From contig JAKPGA010000031.1 in NCBI GenBank assembly GCA_029551145.1, forward strand, positions 52,225 to 116,224: 64,000 nucleotides of DNA, written 5' to 3'. The position numbers and the translations under genes are program-made. This document shows, in pieces, positions 53,398-61,649 of the stretch. This DNA is from Thermotogota bacterium (lineage in GTDB: Bacteria > Thermotogota > Thermotogae > Thermotogales > DSM-5069). Positions within the stretch are counted from its first letter, which is position 1; every line of letters begins with the position of its first letter. Under the pieces are notes generated by a model. The model worked only from the letters and a program-made list of their open reading frames with translations. It made no database searches and was not told the DNA's origin.

Positions 53398-54321
53398 ATG
53401 AAGGAAAAGGTCGCGGTTTTCGGTAAGGTTAACGTAGATACTCTCCTGTACATCGATCAACTTCGAATGGGAGAGAATCACCTATGCCAGCAAACGATCG
53501 TCGATATCGGTGGCAAGGGAGCAAACACCGCAATAGGTCTTGCCAAGCTTGGCGTAGATTGTCATTTGATGGCTTGTGTAGGCAACGACAGTATTTCGCA
53601 GTCAGTTCTCAAAAAACTGGAGAAATATGGTGTTGATACCTCTTTTATCAAACCCTGTGCCGCTCAAACTGGTAAGACCTTTGTCGTGGTTGAATCCAAC
53701 GGCAGGAACACCATGTTTCACATTCTTGGAGCAAATAGCTGTCTGACTCCTGAGATGATAAATTGGACGTTTCTGGAAAAATGCACGGCGATTTTCATTC
53801 AATTTGGTGTACCTGTTGAAACGGTTCGTGAGATCATCCTGATGTCAAAACGCAATGGGAAGTACCTCTATATTGACCCAGCAGGGTTCGCGGATGAGTC
53901 TATACTGGAACTCGTCGCTTATGCCGATACAGTTGCGCCAAACGAGGTCGAACTTTTCAAGATGACAAAAGAGACAGACATAGAGAAGGCGGCGAAAAAA
54001 CTTTTGTCTGCGGGAGTTGAGGAAGTGGTAGTCAAACTGGGCTCAAAGGGTGCCAGCCTCTTCTCGGAGAAATTCTCTTATCATGCTGATGCGTACAATG
54101 TTGATGTAGTCGATACAACTGGTGCAGGTGATGCCTTCAACGCGGCATATATCGCGGGTAAAATCAAGAAGCTTTCTCTGAGAGACAATTTGAGGTTAGC
54201 TGTAGCAGCATCGGCGATCTCTGTGACAAGGCAAGGTACGTCCAGCTCAAGCCCGACAAGAGAGGAACTCATAGATTTTCTGCAAAAATTCGGAGAAAAG
54301 GAGCTTTTTGAAGTCTTGTGA
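53398..54321 (+). CDS. PfkB-family carbohydrate kinase, ribokinase-like
   Basis: A 307-residue sugar kinase. It shows FGKVNVDTLLYIDQL, the substrate block GGKGANTAIGLAKLG, a lid region, and the catalytic DTTGAGDAFNAAYIAGK. The GGKGANxA motif and length fit ribokinase, but ribose specificity cannot be proven and no ribose transporter is adjacent. ATG 53398 follows GGGAGAGAAGC. pyrG begins 13 bases after its stop. Confidence 0.82.
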   Translation: MKEKVAVFGKVNVDTLLYIDQLRMGENHLCQQTIVDIGGKGANTAIGLAKLGVDCHLMACVGNDSISQSVLKKLEKYGVDTSFIKPCAAQTGKTFVVVESNGRNTMFHILGANSCLTPEMINWTFLEKCTAIFIQFGVPVETVREIILMSKRNGKYLYIDPAGFADESILELVAYADTVAPNEVELFKMTKETDIEKAAKKLLSAGVEEVVVKLGSKGASLFSEKFSYHADAYNVDVVDTTGAGDAFNAAYIAGKIKKLSLRDNLRLAVAASAISVTRQGTSSSSPTREELIDFLQKFGEKELFEVL

Positions 54322-54334
54322 AGAAGGTGAGCGC

Positions 54335-55903
54335 TTGAAGAAGTACGTAGTTGTGACCGGTGGTGTACTGAGCGGTGTTGGAAAGGGTATTTTTTCTGCT
54401 TCTCTTGCAAGATTACTCAAAGAATGCGGCGTTAGGGTCAATGTCCTGAAAATAGATCCATACCTCAATGTCGATGCCGGAACGATGAACCCCAATCAGC
54501 ATGGAGAGGTCTTTGTCACCGATGATGGATACGAGGCAGATCTCGATCTTGGGCACTATGAAAGATTCCTTGGAGAGGACATGAGCAGAAAAAACAACAT
54601 CACAGCAGGACAAATCTACTCTGCTGTCGTGAAGAAGGAGAGAGAAGGCGGCTACTTAGGCTCGACGGTTCAGATAGTTCCACATGTGACCGGAGAGATC
54701 AAGAAAAGAATTGAATCGCTCGAGGGAGAGATAAATGTCATTGAAATCGGCGGTACAGTCGGCGACATAGAAAGTGAAGTTTTTCTGGAGAGCGTGCGCG
54801 AACTTGCACTGGAAAAAGCCGCGGATGATTTCCTGTTCATACATGTCACGTATGTGCCATACTTGAAAGCTTCGAATGAGTTCAAAACCAAGCCAACGCA
54901 GCAGTCTGTTCAACTGCTTCGAAGATCTGGTATTAATCCAGATATGATAGTTATCAGATCTGAAAATCCCGTGAACGGGGACAGCCTCAAAAAGGTTGCT
55001 CTCTTTGGTGGCGTGCCAATCGACATGGTCATTAACTTACCCGATGTGCCGAATGTGTATTCAGTTGTCGAGATACTCAAGAACTACGACGTGCACAGAA
55101 AGGTTGCTCGCAGACTTAGAATCAACCTCGATGAGTCGAACTTCAAATGGGACTATCCTAAAACCTTCAAGACTTACAAAATCGCACTTGTAGCGAAATA
55201 CCTCGGCACCGACGATGCGTACAAGAGTATCATAGAGTCCGTTTTCTTGTCTGGATGTACGAAACCATCGATTGTCGATGCGCAGGTCCTTGAAGAGATG
55301 AGTTGGGAACAGGTTTGTGAGACACTATCTGAGTATGACGCCCTCATAATACCGGGAGGGTTCGGAAAAAGAGGAATAGAAGGCAAAATAAGGGCAATTC
55401 ATTTTGCGCGAGAGTACAAAAAGCCCATTCTTGGAATCTGTCTTGGAATGCAGTTGATGGTCATCGAATTTGCCAGGAATGTTCTTGGCTACAAGAATGC
55501 CAATTCCACGGAGTTCGATTCCAACACACCTTACCCTGTGATAACACTGATGGAAGAACAAAAGAAAGTCCTACAACTCGGTGGCACAATGCGGCTTGGC
55601 TCCCAGTCTATGAGAATCTTGAAAGATACCAAGCTGTGGCAGATATACGGTGGTGTGGAGCAGACGAGTGAAAGGCACAGGCATCGTTATGAAGTGAACT
55701 ACGACGAATATCCTGAACTTTTCAAGATGCCAAATGAAAGTGGCAACAAGCTCGTCATAAGTGCACAGTCAAATTTCATCGAGGCAATCGAATTAGAGGA
55801 ACACCCTTACTTCATCGGGATACAGTATCACCCAGAGCTGAAAACTAAGGTTGGTAACCCACATCCATTGTTCAAGGCCTTGGTCGATTCAATTAGGAAC
55901 TGA
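54335..55903 (+). CDS. pyrG: CTP synthase
   Basis: Makes CTP from UTP, ATP and glutamine. The 522-residue protein has an N-terminal synthetase domain (VVTGGVLSGVGKGI, LKIDPYLNVDAGTMNPNQHG, EIGGTVGDIES) and a C-terminal class I glutaminase with the catalytic cysteine in ILGICLGMQ (about 364-372) and the His-Glu of YHPE. TTG 54335 (reading KKYVVVTGG) follows AAGGTGAGCG; the earlier ATG at 54308 would overlap the kinase gene and has no family support. It is the last protein gene before the tRNAs. Confidence 0.95.
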   Translation: MKKYVVVTGGVLSGVGKGIFSASLARLLKECGVRVNVLKIDPYLNVDAGTMNPNQHGEVFVTDDGYEADLDLGHYERFLGEDMSRKNNITAGQIYSAVVKKEREGGYLGSTVQIVPHVTGEIKKRIESLEGEINVIEIGGTVGDIESEVFLESVRELALEKAADDFLFIHVTYVPYLKASNEFKTKPTQQSVQLLRRSGINPDMIVIRSENPVNGDSLKKVALFGGVPIDMVINLPDVPNVYSVVEILKNYDVHRKVARRLRINLDESNFKWDYPKTFKTYKIALVAKYLGTDDAYKSIIESVFLSGCTKPSIVDAQVLEEMSWEQVCETLSEYDALIIPGGFGKRGIEGKIRAIHFAREYKKPILGICLGMQLMVIEFARNVLGYKNANSTEFDSNTPYPVITLMEEQKKVLQLGGTMRLGSQSMRILKDTKLWQIYGGVEQTSERHRHRYEVNYDEYPELFKMPNESGNKLVISAQSNFIEAIELEEHPYFIGIQYHPELKTKVGNPHPLFKALVDSIRN

Positions 55904-55933
55904 GTAACATTGTGTTTTTACAAAAGATGGTAC

Positions 55934-55962
55934 TTGAAAAGGATTGAGTTGTATGATAGGAT
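55934..55962 (+). promoter_or_regulatory. Probable promoter of tRNA-Val/tRNA-Phe
   Basis: TTGAAA (55934-55939), 17 bases, TAGGAT (55957-55962); start near 55969, about 13 bases before the tRNA-Val. An overlapping TATGAT at 55952-55957 is an alternative -10. Confidence 0.5.
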
Positions 55963-55981
55963 AAACAATGGTTGCAACGGT

Positions 55982-56056
55982 GGGTGCGTAGCTCAGAGGG
56001 AGAGCGTCTGCCTTACGAACAGAAGGTCGTAGGTTCGAGTCCTGCCGCACCCACCA
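55982..56056 (+). tRNA. tRNA-Val (anticodon TAC)
   Basis: A 75-base cloverleaf with encoded CCA. The acceptor GGGTGCG/CGCACCC pairs perfectly, the D arm (GCTC/GAGC) and T arm (GTAGG/CCTGC with one T-G pair) are regular. The loop CTTACGA holds anticodon TAC. The anticodon stem TCTGC/ACAGA has a C-A mismatch at position 31-39, next to the loop. Confidence 0.93.
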
Positions 56057-56064
56057 AAGAGAGT

Positions 56065-56140
56065 GGCCAGGTAGCTCAGTTGGTAGAGCACTGGACTGAA
56101 AATCCAGGTGTCGACGGTTCGATTCCGCCCCTGGCCACCA
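56065..56140 (+). tRNA. tRNA-Phe (anticodon GAA)
   Basis: A 76-base tRNA with encoded CCA, 8 bases after tRNA-Val. Acceptor GGCCAGG/CCTGGCC, anticodon stem CTGGA/TCCAG and loop CTGAAAA give anticodon GAA. All arms pair without mismatch. Confidence 0.96.
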
Positions 56141-56165
56141 GTGTAAAAGAAACAGATTAATGCTT

Positions 56166-56197
56166 GAGGGATGCCAAAAGGCATCTCTTTTGTTTTT
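56166..56197 (+). terminator. Terminator after tRNA-Phe
   Basis: GATGCC (56170-56175), loop AAAA, GGCATC (56180-56185), then a T-rich tail (TTTTGTTTTT). It ends the tRNA-Val/tRNA-Phe transcript. Confidence 0.82.
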
Positions 56198-56269
56198 ACT
56201 GAAGATGGTTTTCTTATCATTGCCAATACTGGTTAATGTCTGCGGAATTCACTTTAGGCGTCGTTATAC

Positions 56270-56298
56270 TTGCCAAAGTCTCTGATATGTCTTATAAT
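56270..56298 (+). promoter_or_regulatory. Sigma-A promoter of tRNA-Ala
   Basis: TTGCCA (56270-56275), 17-base spacer, TATAAT (56293-56298). The start would be near 56305, just before the tRNA at 56308. Confidence 0.78.
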
Positions 56299-56307
56299 AT
56301 ACATTGC

Positions 56308-56384
56308 GGGGCCGTAGCTCAGCTTGGGAGAGCGCTACCATGGCACGGTAGAGGTCGTGGGTTCAAGTCCCATCGGCTCCACCA
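56308..56384 (+). tRNA. tRNA-Ala (anticodon GGC)
   Basis: A 77-base tRNA with encoded CCA. Acceptor GGGGCCG/CGGCTCC contains the G3-T70 pair that identifies tRNA-Ala. Anticodon stem CTACC/GGTAG encloses loop ATGGCAC, anticodon GGC. It has its own promoter and terminator. Confidence 0.96.
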
Positions 56385-56407
56385 GGGGGACTTTTGTCCC
56401 CTTTTTT
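56385..56407 (+). terminator. Terminator after tRNA-Ala
   Basis: GGGGAC (56386-56391), loop TTTT, GTCCCC (56396-56401), then TTTTTT (56402-56407). The 123 bases from here to the next gene at 56531 contain nothing I can recognise. Confidence 0.9.
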
Positions 56408-56530
56408 CTTGGGCGTGTATCGGAATGAAAAAGGTGTTGGTTGCGTATCTGTTATTGTCTCAAAAAGTGCATTCTGAGATTTGATAAAACCACTTGCGCT
56501 GATAATCAAAAGAATCCATTGATACGATGA

Positions 56531-57058
56531 TTAGCGACGAAAATACTCATCGCTGAGCACACTCATGATCAACACATCGTGGTATTTCCCATTCAGGTAT
56601 CTTGCTTTCCTCAGTCTTCCTTCGTGGACAAATCCACATTTTTCATAGACGTGTATCGCCCTCTTGTTGTATTCATATACTCTCAGTGAGACTCTGTTGA
56701 GATTGAGGAACTCGAATGCGTATTTCAAAGTCAATTGTGTCGCCTCTGTTCCAAGACCCATGTTCCAATAATTCTTATCTGTTATCGCTATACCGAATTC
56801 TGCCACTTTGTTAACCCAGTCAATTCCGTGAAGGCCTGTTGTACCAATCAGCTTTTCCTCACCCATTGGTACCACGCCAAACACTACATCTTTTTGGCTC
56901 GAGTACAAACCCTTCACCCATTCCTCTTCTCTCACTTGGTTGAGCGGGAAGACCGACAAAAGATTCTGCCTAACCTCTGGATCGTTGATATTCAGTAGTT
57001 GCTTCAAATCTGAAAGTTCAACCGGCCTCAGAATGACTTTCTGGCCTTTGAATATCAA
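56531..57058 (-). CDS. GNAT-family N-acetyltransferase (RimJ/RimL type)
   Basis: A 175-residue acetyl-CoA dependent transferase. The acetyl-CoA binding region is WNMGLGTEATQLTLKYAF (about 98-115) followed by NLNRVSLRVYEYNKRAIHVYEKCGFVHEG, the typical beta5-alpha4 part, then LRKARYLNGKYHDVLIMSVL. Substrate may be a ribosomal protein N-terminus or a small amine; sequence does not tell. TTG 57058 overlaps the CDF transporter stop by four bases, so it is co-translated with it. Confidence 0.85.
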   Translation of the reverse strand: MIFKGQKVILRPVELSDLKQLLNINDPEVRQNLLSVFPLNQVREEEWVKGLYSSQKDVVFGVVPMGEEKLIGTTGLHGIDWVNKVAEFGIAITDKNYWNMGLGTEATQLTLKYAFEFLNLNRVSLRVYEYNKRAIHVYEKCGFVHEGRLRKARYLNGKYHDVLIMSVLSDEYFRR

Positions 57059-57987
57059 TTTTCCCCACCTCCATCTGAAACCTGATGCTGCGACAGTCCA
57101 TACGCTTCACGCTCCACATTTCCAATTGGTTCCACGTGAACCATCACATCTGCTATTCTGTCATTTTGTTCAATTATGGCTCTTTTAACCTGCGTTGCAA
57201 TGTCATGTCCTTGTTGAACCGACATTGCTCCGCTGACTTCGATGTCCATATCCACGAAGTATTTGTAGCCCACCTGCCTCACTCTTACCTTGTGTGGATT
57301 GGCAGCTCCTTGGACATCTTTGACGGCCTTGAAAATCTGATCGTAAATATCAAAACTCGTCATGCCATCCATCAGTTCGTAACTTGTTTCCTTGAAGATT
57401 TCAAAGGCGGTTTTTATGATCATCACCGATATTATCAGGGCCACAATTCCATCGACCCACAAAAGACCGATTTTGTTCAACACCAAACCAGCAAAAACTG
57501 TTGAAGAAATGAGTATATCGTTCCTCATATTCAGTGCGTCGGCAATGAATGCATAACTCTTTATCTTCTTGCCAACTCTGTATTTGTACAGAAAGAGCCA
57601 TGTCTTGACGGCAACTGAAACAAGGGAAATCAACAAGGGTAATATCCCAACGATTAGGATATGCTCGCCGCTTACGATTCTTCTAATCGATGAAATCATC
57701 AAGTTTGCCCCAGCATAGAAGATGACAAAGGACACGACCTTTGCAGCTATCGCTTCAACCCTCTCATGGCCATACGGGTGTGTCTTATCAGGGGGGCGAT
57801 TCGATATCTTGCTCGAAACCAAAGTTACCAGCGATGTAAAGATATCGGTCGATGTATCAATTCCATCTGCGAGTACAGCCATGCTTTTGAAAAATAGTCC
57901 AACAAAGATCTTCATGGCTGCCAGAATCGCATTTGCGAATACTCCTATCCAAGCCGCTTTCGAAGAGATCTTGTTCCTGTCCTCCAT
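57055..57987 (-). CDS. Cation diffusion facilitator (CDF) efflux transporter
   Basis: A 310-residue divalent-metal/proton antiporter. About six helices are followed by a C-terminal ferredoxin-like domain (about 210-300, VRVRQVGYKYFVDMDIEV) that dimerises and senses metal. The transport-site motifs are ADGIDTSTD in helix 2 and ADALNMRND in helix 5; Asp rather than His at the first ligand position suggests manganese or iron over zinc, an inference from family rules. ATG 57987 follows AGGTGATAAC. A GNAT gene is coupled downstream. Confidence 0.9.
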   Translation of the reverse strand: MEDRNKISSKAAWIGVFANAILAAMKIFVGLFFKSMAVLADGIDTSTDIFTSLVTLVSSKISNRPPDKTHPYGHERVEAIAAKVVSFVIFYAGANLMISSIRRIVSGEHILIVGILPLLISLVSVAVKTWLFLYKYRVGKKIKSYAFIADALNMRNDILISSTVFAGLVLNKIGLLWVDGIVALIISVMIIKTAFEIFKETSYELMDGMTSFDIYDQIFKAVKDVQGAANPHKVRVRQVGYKYFVDMDIEVSGAMSVQQGHDIATQVKRAIIEQNDRIADVMVHVEPIGNVEREAYGLSQHQVSDGGGEN

Positions 57988-58002
57988 GTTATCACCTGGA
58001 TA

Positions 58003-58027
58003 AATAAGGCGCGGATAAAGCCGCGCC
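58003..58027 (-). terminator. Hairpin between eno and the CDF transporter gene
   Basis: On the minus strand AAGGCGCGG pairs with CCGCGCCTT around a CTTTAT loop, followed by the weak T-tail ATTTAT. It probably ends or attenuates eno transcription. Just upstream on the same strand TGCTATAAT (58058-58050) could be an extended -10 for the CDF gene. Confidence 0.6.
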
Positions 58028-58058
58028 TTGATTTTTTAGTGTAGAAGTTATTATAGCA

Positions 58059-59357
<1,299 letters not shown>

Positions 59358-60059
59358 TCAATCAGGTAATATAATACTACCAATGTCTTCACCGCGAACA
59401 GCCTTTAGCAAAGCCCCATCTTCGAAAAAGTTCAAAACGATTATCGGAAGCTTGTATCTGCCGCAGATGGAAAAAGCCTCCATATCCATGACCTTCAATC
59501 CCAATTTGATTGCCTGTTGATAGGAAATCTTTTCGAACTTACGAGCAGCTTTGTTCTTCTTGGGATCACTGTCGTAAACGCCATCAACCTTGGTCGCCTT
59601 TATCAAGACAGATGCCCCCATCTCAACGGCTCTGAGTGCCGCGGCTGTGTCTGTTGTGAAAAACGGATTGCTCGTCCCACCGGCAAAAACAACTACATAA
59701 CCCGCATCGAAGTAAAGGTTTATATCGTCATAGTGAATTGGCCTTATTGACGGTAAGGATGATATCTGTGAAACCACGACACATTTGACATTGTGTTTTT
59801 CAAGAGCCCCCTTCAGATACAGTGCGTTTATCACAGTTCCAAGCATGCCTATCTGATCTGCCAGCGAGTGTGGTACCTCTGATAGCTCCTCGCCTCTGAA
59901 TATATTTCCTGCGCCTATCACGATACCGACATTTGTTCCGTAATCTACAACTTGAGATATCTGCTTGACAAGATACTCTATGTCTTTTTGATAAAACCCC
60001 CTGGAACCTTCCCCGCACATCACCTCTCCGCTGAGCTTTATCAAGACCTTTTTATACAC
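59358..60059 (-). CDS. pyrH: Uridylate kinase (UMP kinase)
   Basis: Phosphorylates UMP to UDP in pyrimidine synthesis. The 233-residue amino-acid-kinase fold has KVLIKLSGEVM at the start, GIVIGAGNIFRG, the ADQIGMLGTVINAL stretch typical of bacterial PyrH, FAGGTSNPFFTTDTAAALRA and KATKVDGVYDSDP. Start GTG 60059 (reading YKKVLIKLSG) follows GGGAGGGATTTCA; the longer ATG start at 60074 overlaps that site. A minus-strand TGATAAAAT at 60086-60078 may be its extended -10. Confidence 0.94.
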   Translation of the reverse strand: MYKKVLIKLSGEVMCGEGSRGFYQKDIEYLVKQISQVVDYGTNVGIVIGAGNIFRGEELSEVPHSLADQIGMLGTVINALYLKGALEKHNVKCVVVSQISSLPSIRPIHYDDINLYFDAGYVVVFAGGTSNPFFTTDTAAALRAVEMGASVLIKATKVDGVYDSDPKKNKAARKFEKISYQQAIKLGLKVMDMEAFSICGRYKLPIIVLNFFEDGALLKAVRGEDIGSIILPD

Positions 60060-60132
60060 TGAAATCCCTCCCAAGAGATTTTATCAGAGATATTCCAACA
60101 AAAAAGAAGATTGTTGTTACTTCCGTGTGAGC

Positions 60133-60161
60133 TTGACAAAAGTTAAACCAAGGGATAACAT
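60133..60161 (+). promoter_or_regulatory. Promoter of the DUF2089/DUF4097 operon
   Basis: TTGACA (60133-60138), exactly 17 bases, TAACAT (60156-60161). It lies in the divergent gap with pyrH and points at the regulator gene; the leader is about 35 bases. Confidence 0.7.
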
Positions 60162-60202
60162 AAATTGAAATGGAATTCAAAAAAATGAAAGGAGAGATTT
60201 CA

Positions 60203-60577
60203 ATGGCTCGCGTCATTTCAAAATGCCCGATTTGTGGATCAAATCTTGTTGTGACTGAATTGAGTTGTCCATCATGTGGCACTGTGATAAAAGGAAGATT
60301 TGAACTGGAAGAATTCTTCAGGCTCACACCTGACCAGTTGAATTTCCTGAGGATTTTCATCAAAGTGAGAGGTAACCTCAGCGATCTTCAAAAGGAACTC
60401 GGAATATCTTATCCAACTGCTAAATCCAGACTGGAAGGAATCGTGAAAACACTTGGTTATGAGGCGCAGGAAGTTACTGAGGAAAAACAAGTTGATGATT
60501 TGTTGGACAGACTCGAAAAAGGTGAGATTTCTGCTCAGGAGGCACTCGAAAAGATCAGGAGGCTGAGAGAACAATGA
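60203..60577 (+). CDS. DUF2089-family zinc-ribbon/HTH protein
   Basis: A 124-residue protein, probably a transcription regulator. Two CxxC pairs (Cys8/Cys11 and Cys22/Cys25) form a zinc ribbon; a helix-turn-helix follows (about 43-83, DLQKELGISYPTAKSRLEGIV); the last 30 residues (DLLDRLEKGEISAQEALEKI) resemble the short SHOCT-like helix pair found in YvlB-type proteins. ATG 60203 follows GGAGAGATTTCA; the ATG at 60170 has no site. It leads an operon with a small membrane protein and a DUF4097 protein, overlapping the next gene by four bases. Confidence 0.8.
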   Translation: MARVISKCPICGSNLVVTELSCPSCGTVIKGRFELEEFFRLTPDQLNFLRIFIKVRGNLSDLQKELGISYPTAKSRLEGIVKTLGYEAQEVTEEKQVDDLLDRLEKGEISAQEALEKIRRLREQ

Positions 60578-60798
60578 AGATCGCCCTTGTTGTGACCGGT
60601 GTGATAGGGGCGTTGTTGCTGGCTTACATAGGCTCCAAACTCCTTCAGATGAAAGTCAAATCTGTCACACTTGTCTATTCATTCTTTGTGGGACTGTACG
60701 CGTTGTTTTTGATAATCGGAAATATCATACCAATCATCATATACCTTGCTGGCGAGTTAGTTGTCATATGGGTTATTGTGATTTTTATGGGTTTTTAG
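60574..60798 (+). CDS. Small membrane protein, two to three helices
   Basis: A 74-residue, very hydrophobic protein: helices at about 3-23 (ALVVTGVIGALLLAYIG), 30-52 and 53-74, with a short KLLQMKVKS loop. It begins with ATG overlapping the DUF2089 stop (ATGA) and ends 12 bases before the DUF4097 gene. No family recognised. Position suggests it anchors or signals for the neighbouring proteins, which is only a contextual inference. Confidence 0.65.
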   Translation: MKIALVVTGVIGALLLAYIGSKLLQMKVKSVTLVYSFFVGLYALFLIIGNIIPIIIYLAGELVVIWVIVIFMGF

Positions 60799-60810
60799 GA
60801 GGTGAAATCA

Positions 60811-61614
60811 GTGCAAAAGCAACTTATAGATTTCAGCAAAATAGACAAGCTCATTGTGAAGATCGTGGACAGTGATCTGAAAGTAGTTGGAACTCAATCA
60901 TCGGATACCTACATTGCCTACGAATCCGACCAACCACATCTGGAATACAATGGTGATACATTGACAATAAGCACCAAGGAAAGGCAATTTTCATTTCTCG
61001 GTCCCGTGGTATTTGGTCCTCGGGGTTCTAAGGAAGCTCTGGAAATTGTGGTTCCTCATGGACTCGAGGAGTTAACTGTGAGTGGAGTCTCTTCAGATAT
61101 ACTCATGCGCTCGATAACGGGCAGAAATCTGGTTGTGAGGACGATATCAGGTGACATCGTCTTGGACAACGTAGAGTTCACTGACTGGCAGATTAAGACC
61201 GTTTCAGGAGACATCAGGATGGATTCACCTGTAGCTGCTAAGCTTGTCTTCTCGAGTGTTAGCGGTGATCTGAAGATCAAAAATCTGACCTGCCGAGAAA
61301 GTGAGTGGATTGCGAGTACCACAAGTGGAGACATATTTATAGAAACTGTCGGGATTCCGAGCATCAGACTGACAATGAGAACGGCAAGTGGTGAAGTGAA
61401 TGCCAATGTTGGTTATACTCGCGAAGGCAGGGACTATCTCTTCGGCGATGGCAGAATGAAGATCACTGTAAGCACGGCCTCAGGCGATGTTGACATCAAA
61501 TCGACGAACAGAGCCGAGAGGTCTGAAGGGATAGAGAAGAAGATCTTACGTCTTGTGGCGAGTGGAAAACTGACCTACGAGCAAGCAAAACAAATCTTAG
61601 ATGAATTGAGTTAG
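60811..61614 (+). CDS. DUF4097-family beta-solenoid protein with SHOCT-like tail
   Basis: A 267-residue protein made mostly of short repeated beta strands with recurrent SGDI/SGDV turns (for example ISGDIVLDN, VSGDIRMD, VSGDLKIKN, TSGDIFIET, ASGDVDIKS), the pattern of DUF4097 adhesin-like solenoids as in YvlB/LiaX. The end (RLVASGKLTYEQAKQILDEL) is a SHOCT-like helix pair similar to the tail of the DUF2089 protein two genes upstream. There is no signal peptide, so it should be cytoplasmic. GTG 60811 follows AGGAGGTGAAATCA; GTG 60802 lies inside that site. Confidence 0.82.
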   Translation: MQKQLIDFSKIDKLIVKIVDSDLKVVGTQSSDTYIAYESDQPHLEYNGDTLTISTKERQFSFLGPVVFGPRGSKEALEIVVPHGLEELTVSGVSSDILMRSITGRNLVVRTISGDIVLDNVEFTDWQIKTVSGDIRMDSPVAAKLVFSSVSGDLKIKNLTCRESEWIASTTSGDIFIETVGIPSIRLTMRTASGEVNANVGYTREGRDYLFGDGRMKITVSTASGDVDIKSTNRAERSEGIEKKILRLVASGKLTYEQAKQILDELS

Positions 61615-61649
61615 TGTGATATCATTGGAGCACACGGGAGGTGTGCTCT

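Noticed and set aside
55972..56160. Short open frames across the tRNA genes
   Set aside because: They read through tRNA-Val and tRNA-Phe and are not proteins.
56424..56482. 19-codon frame after the tRNA-Ala terminator
   Set aside because: Very short, no ribosome binding site, no similarity recognised.
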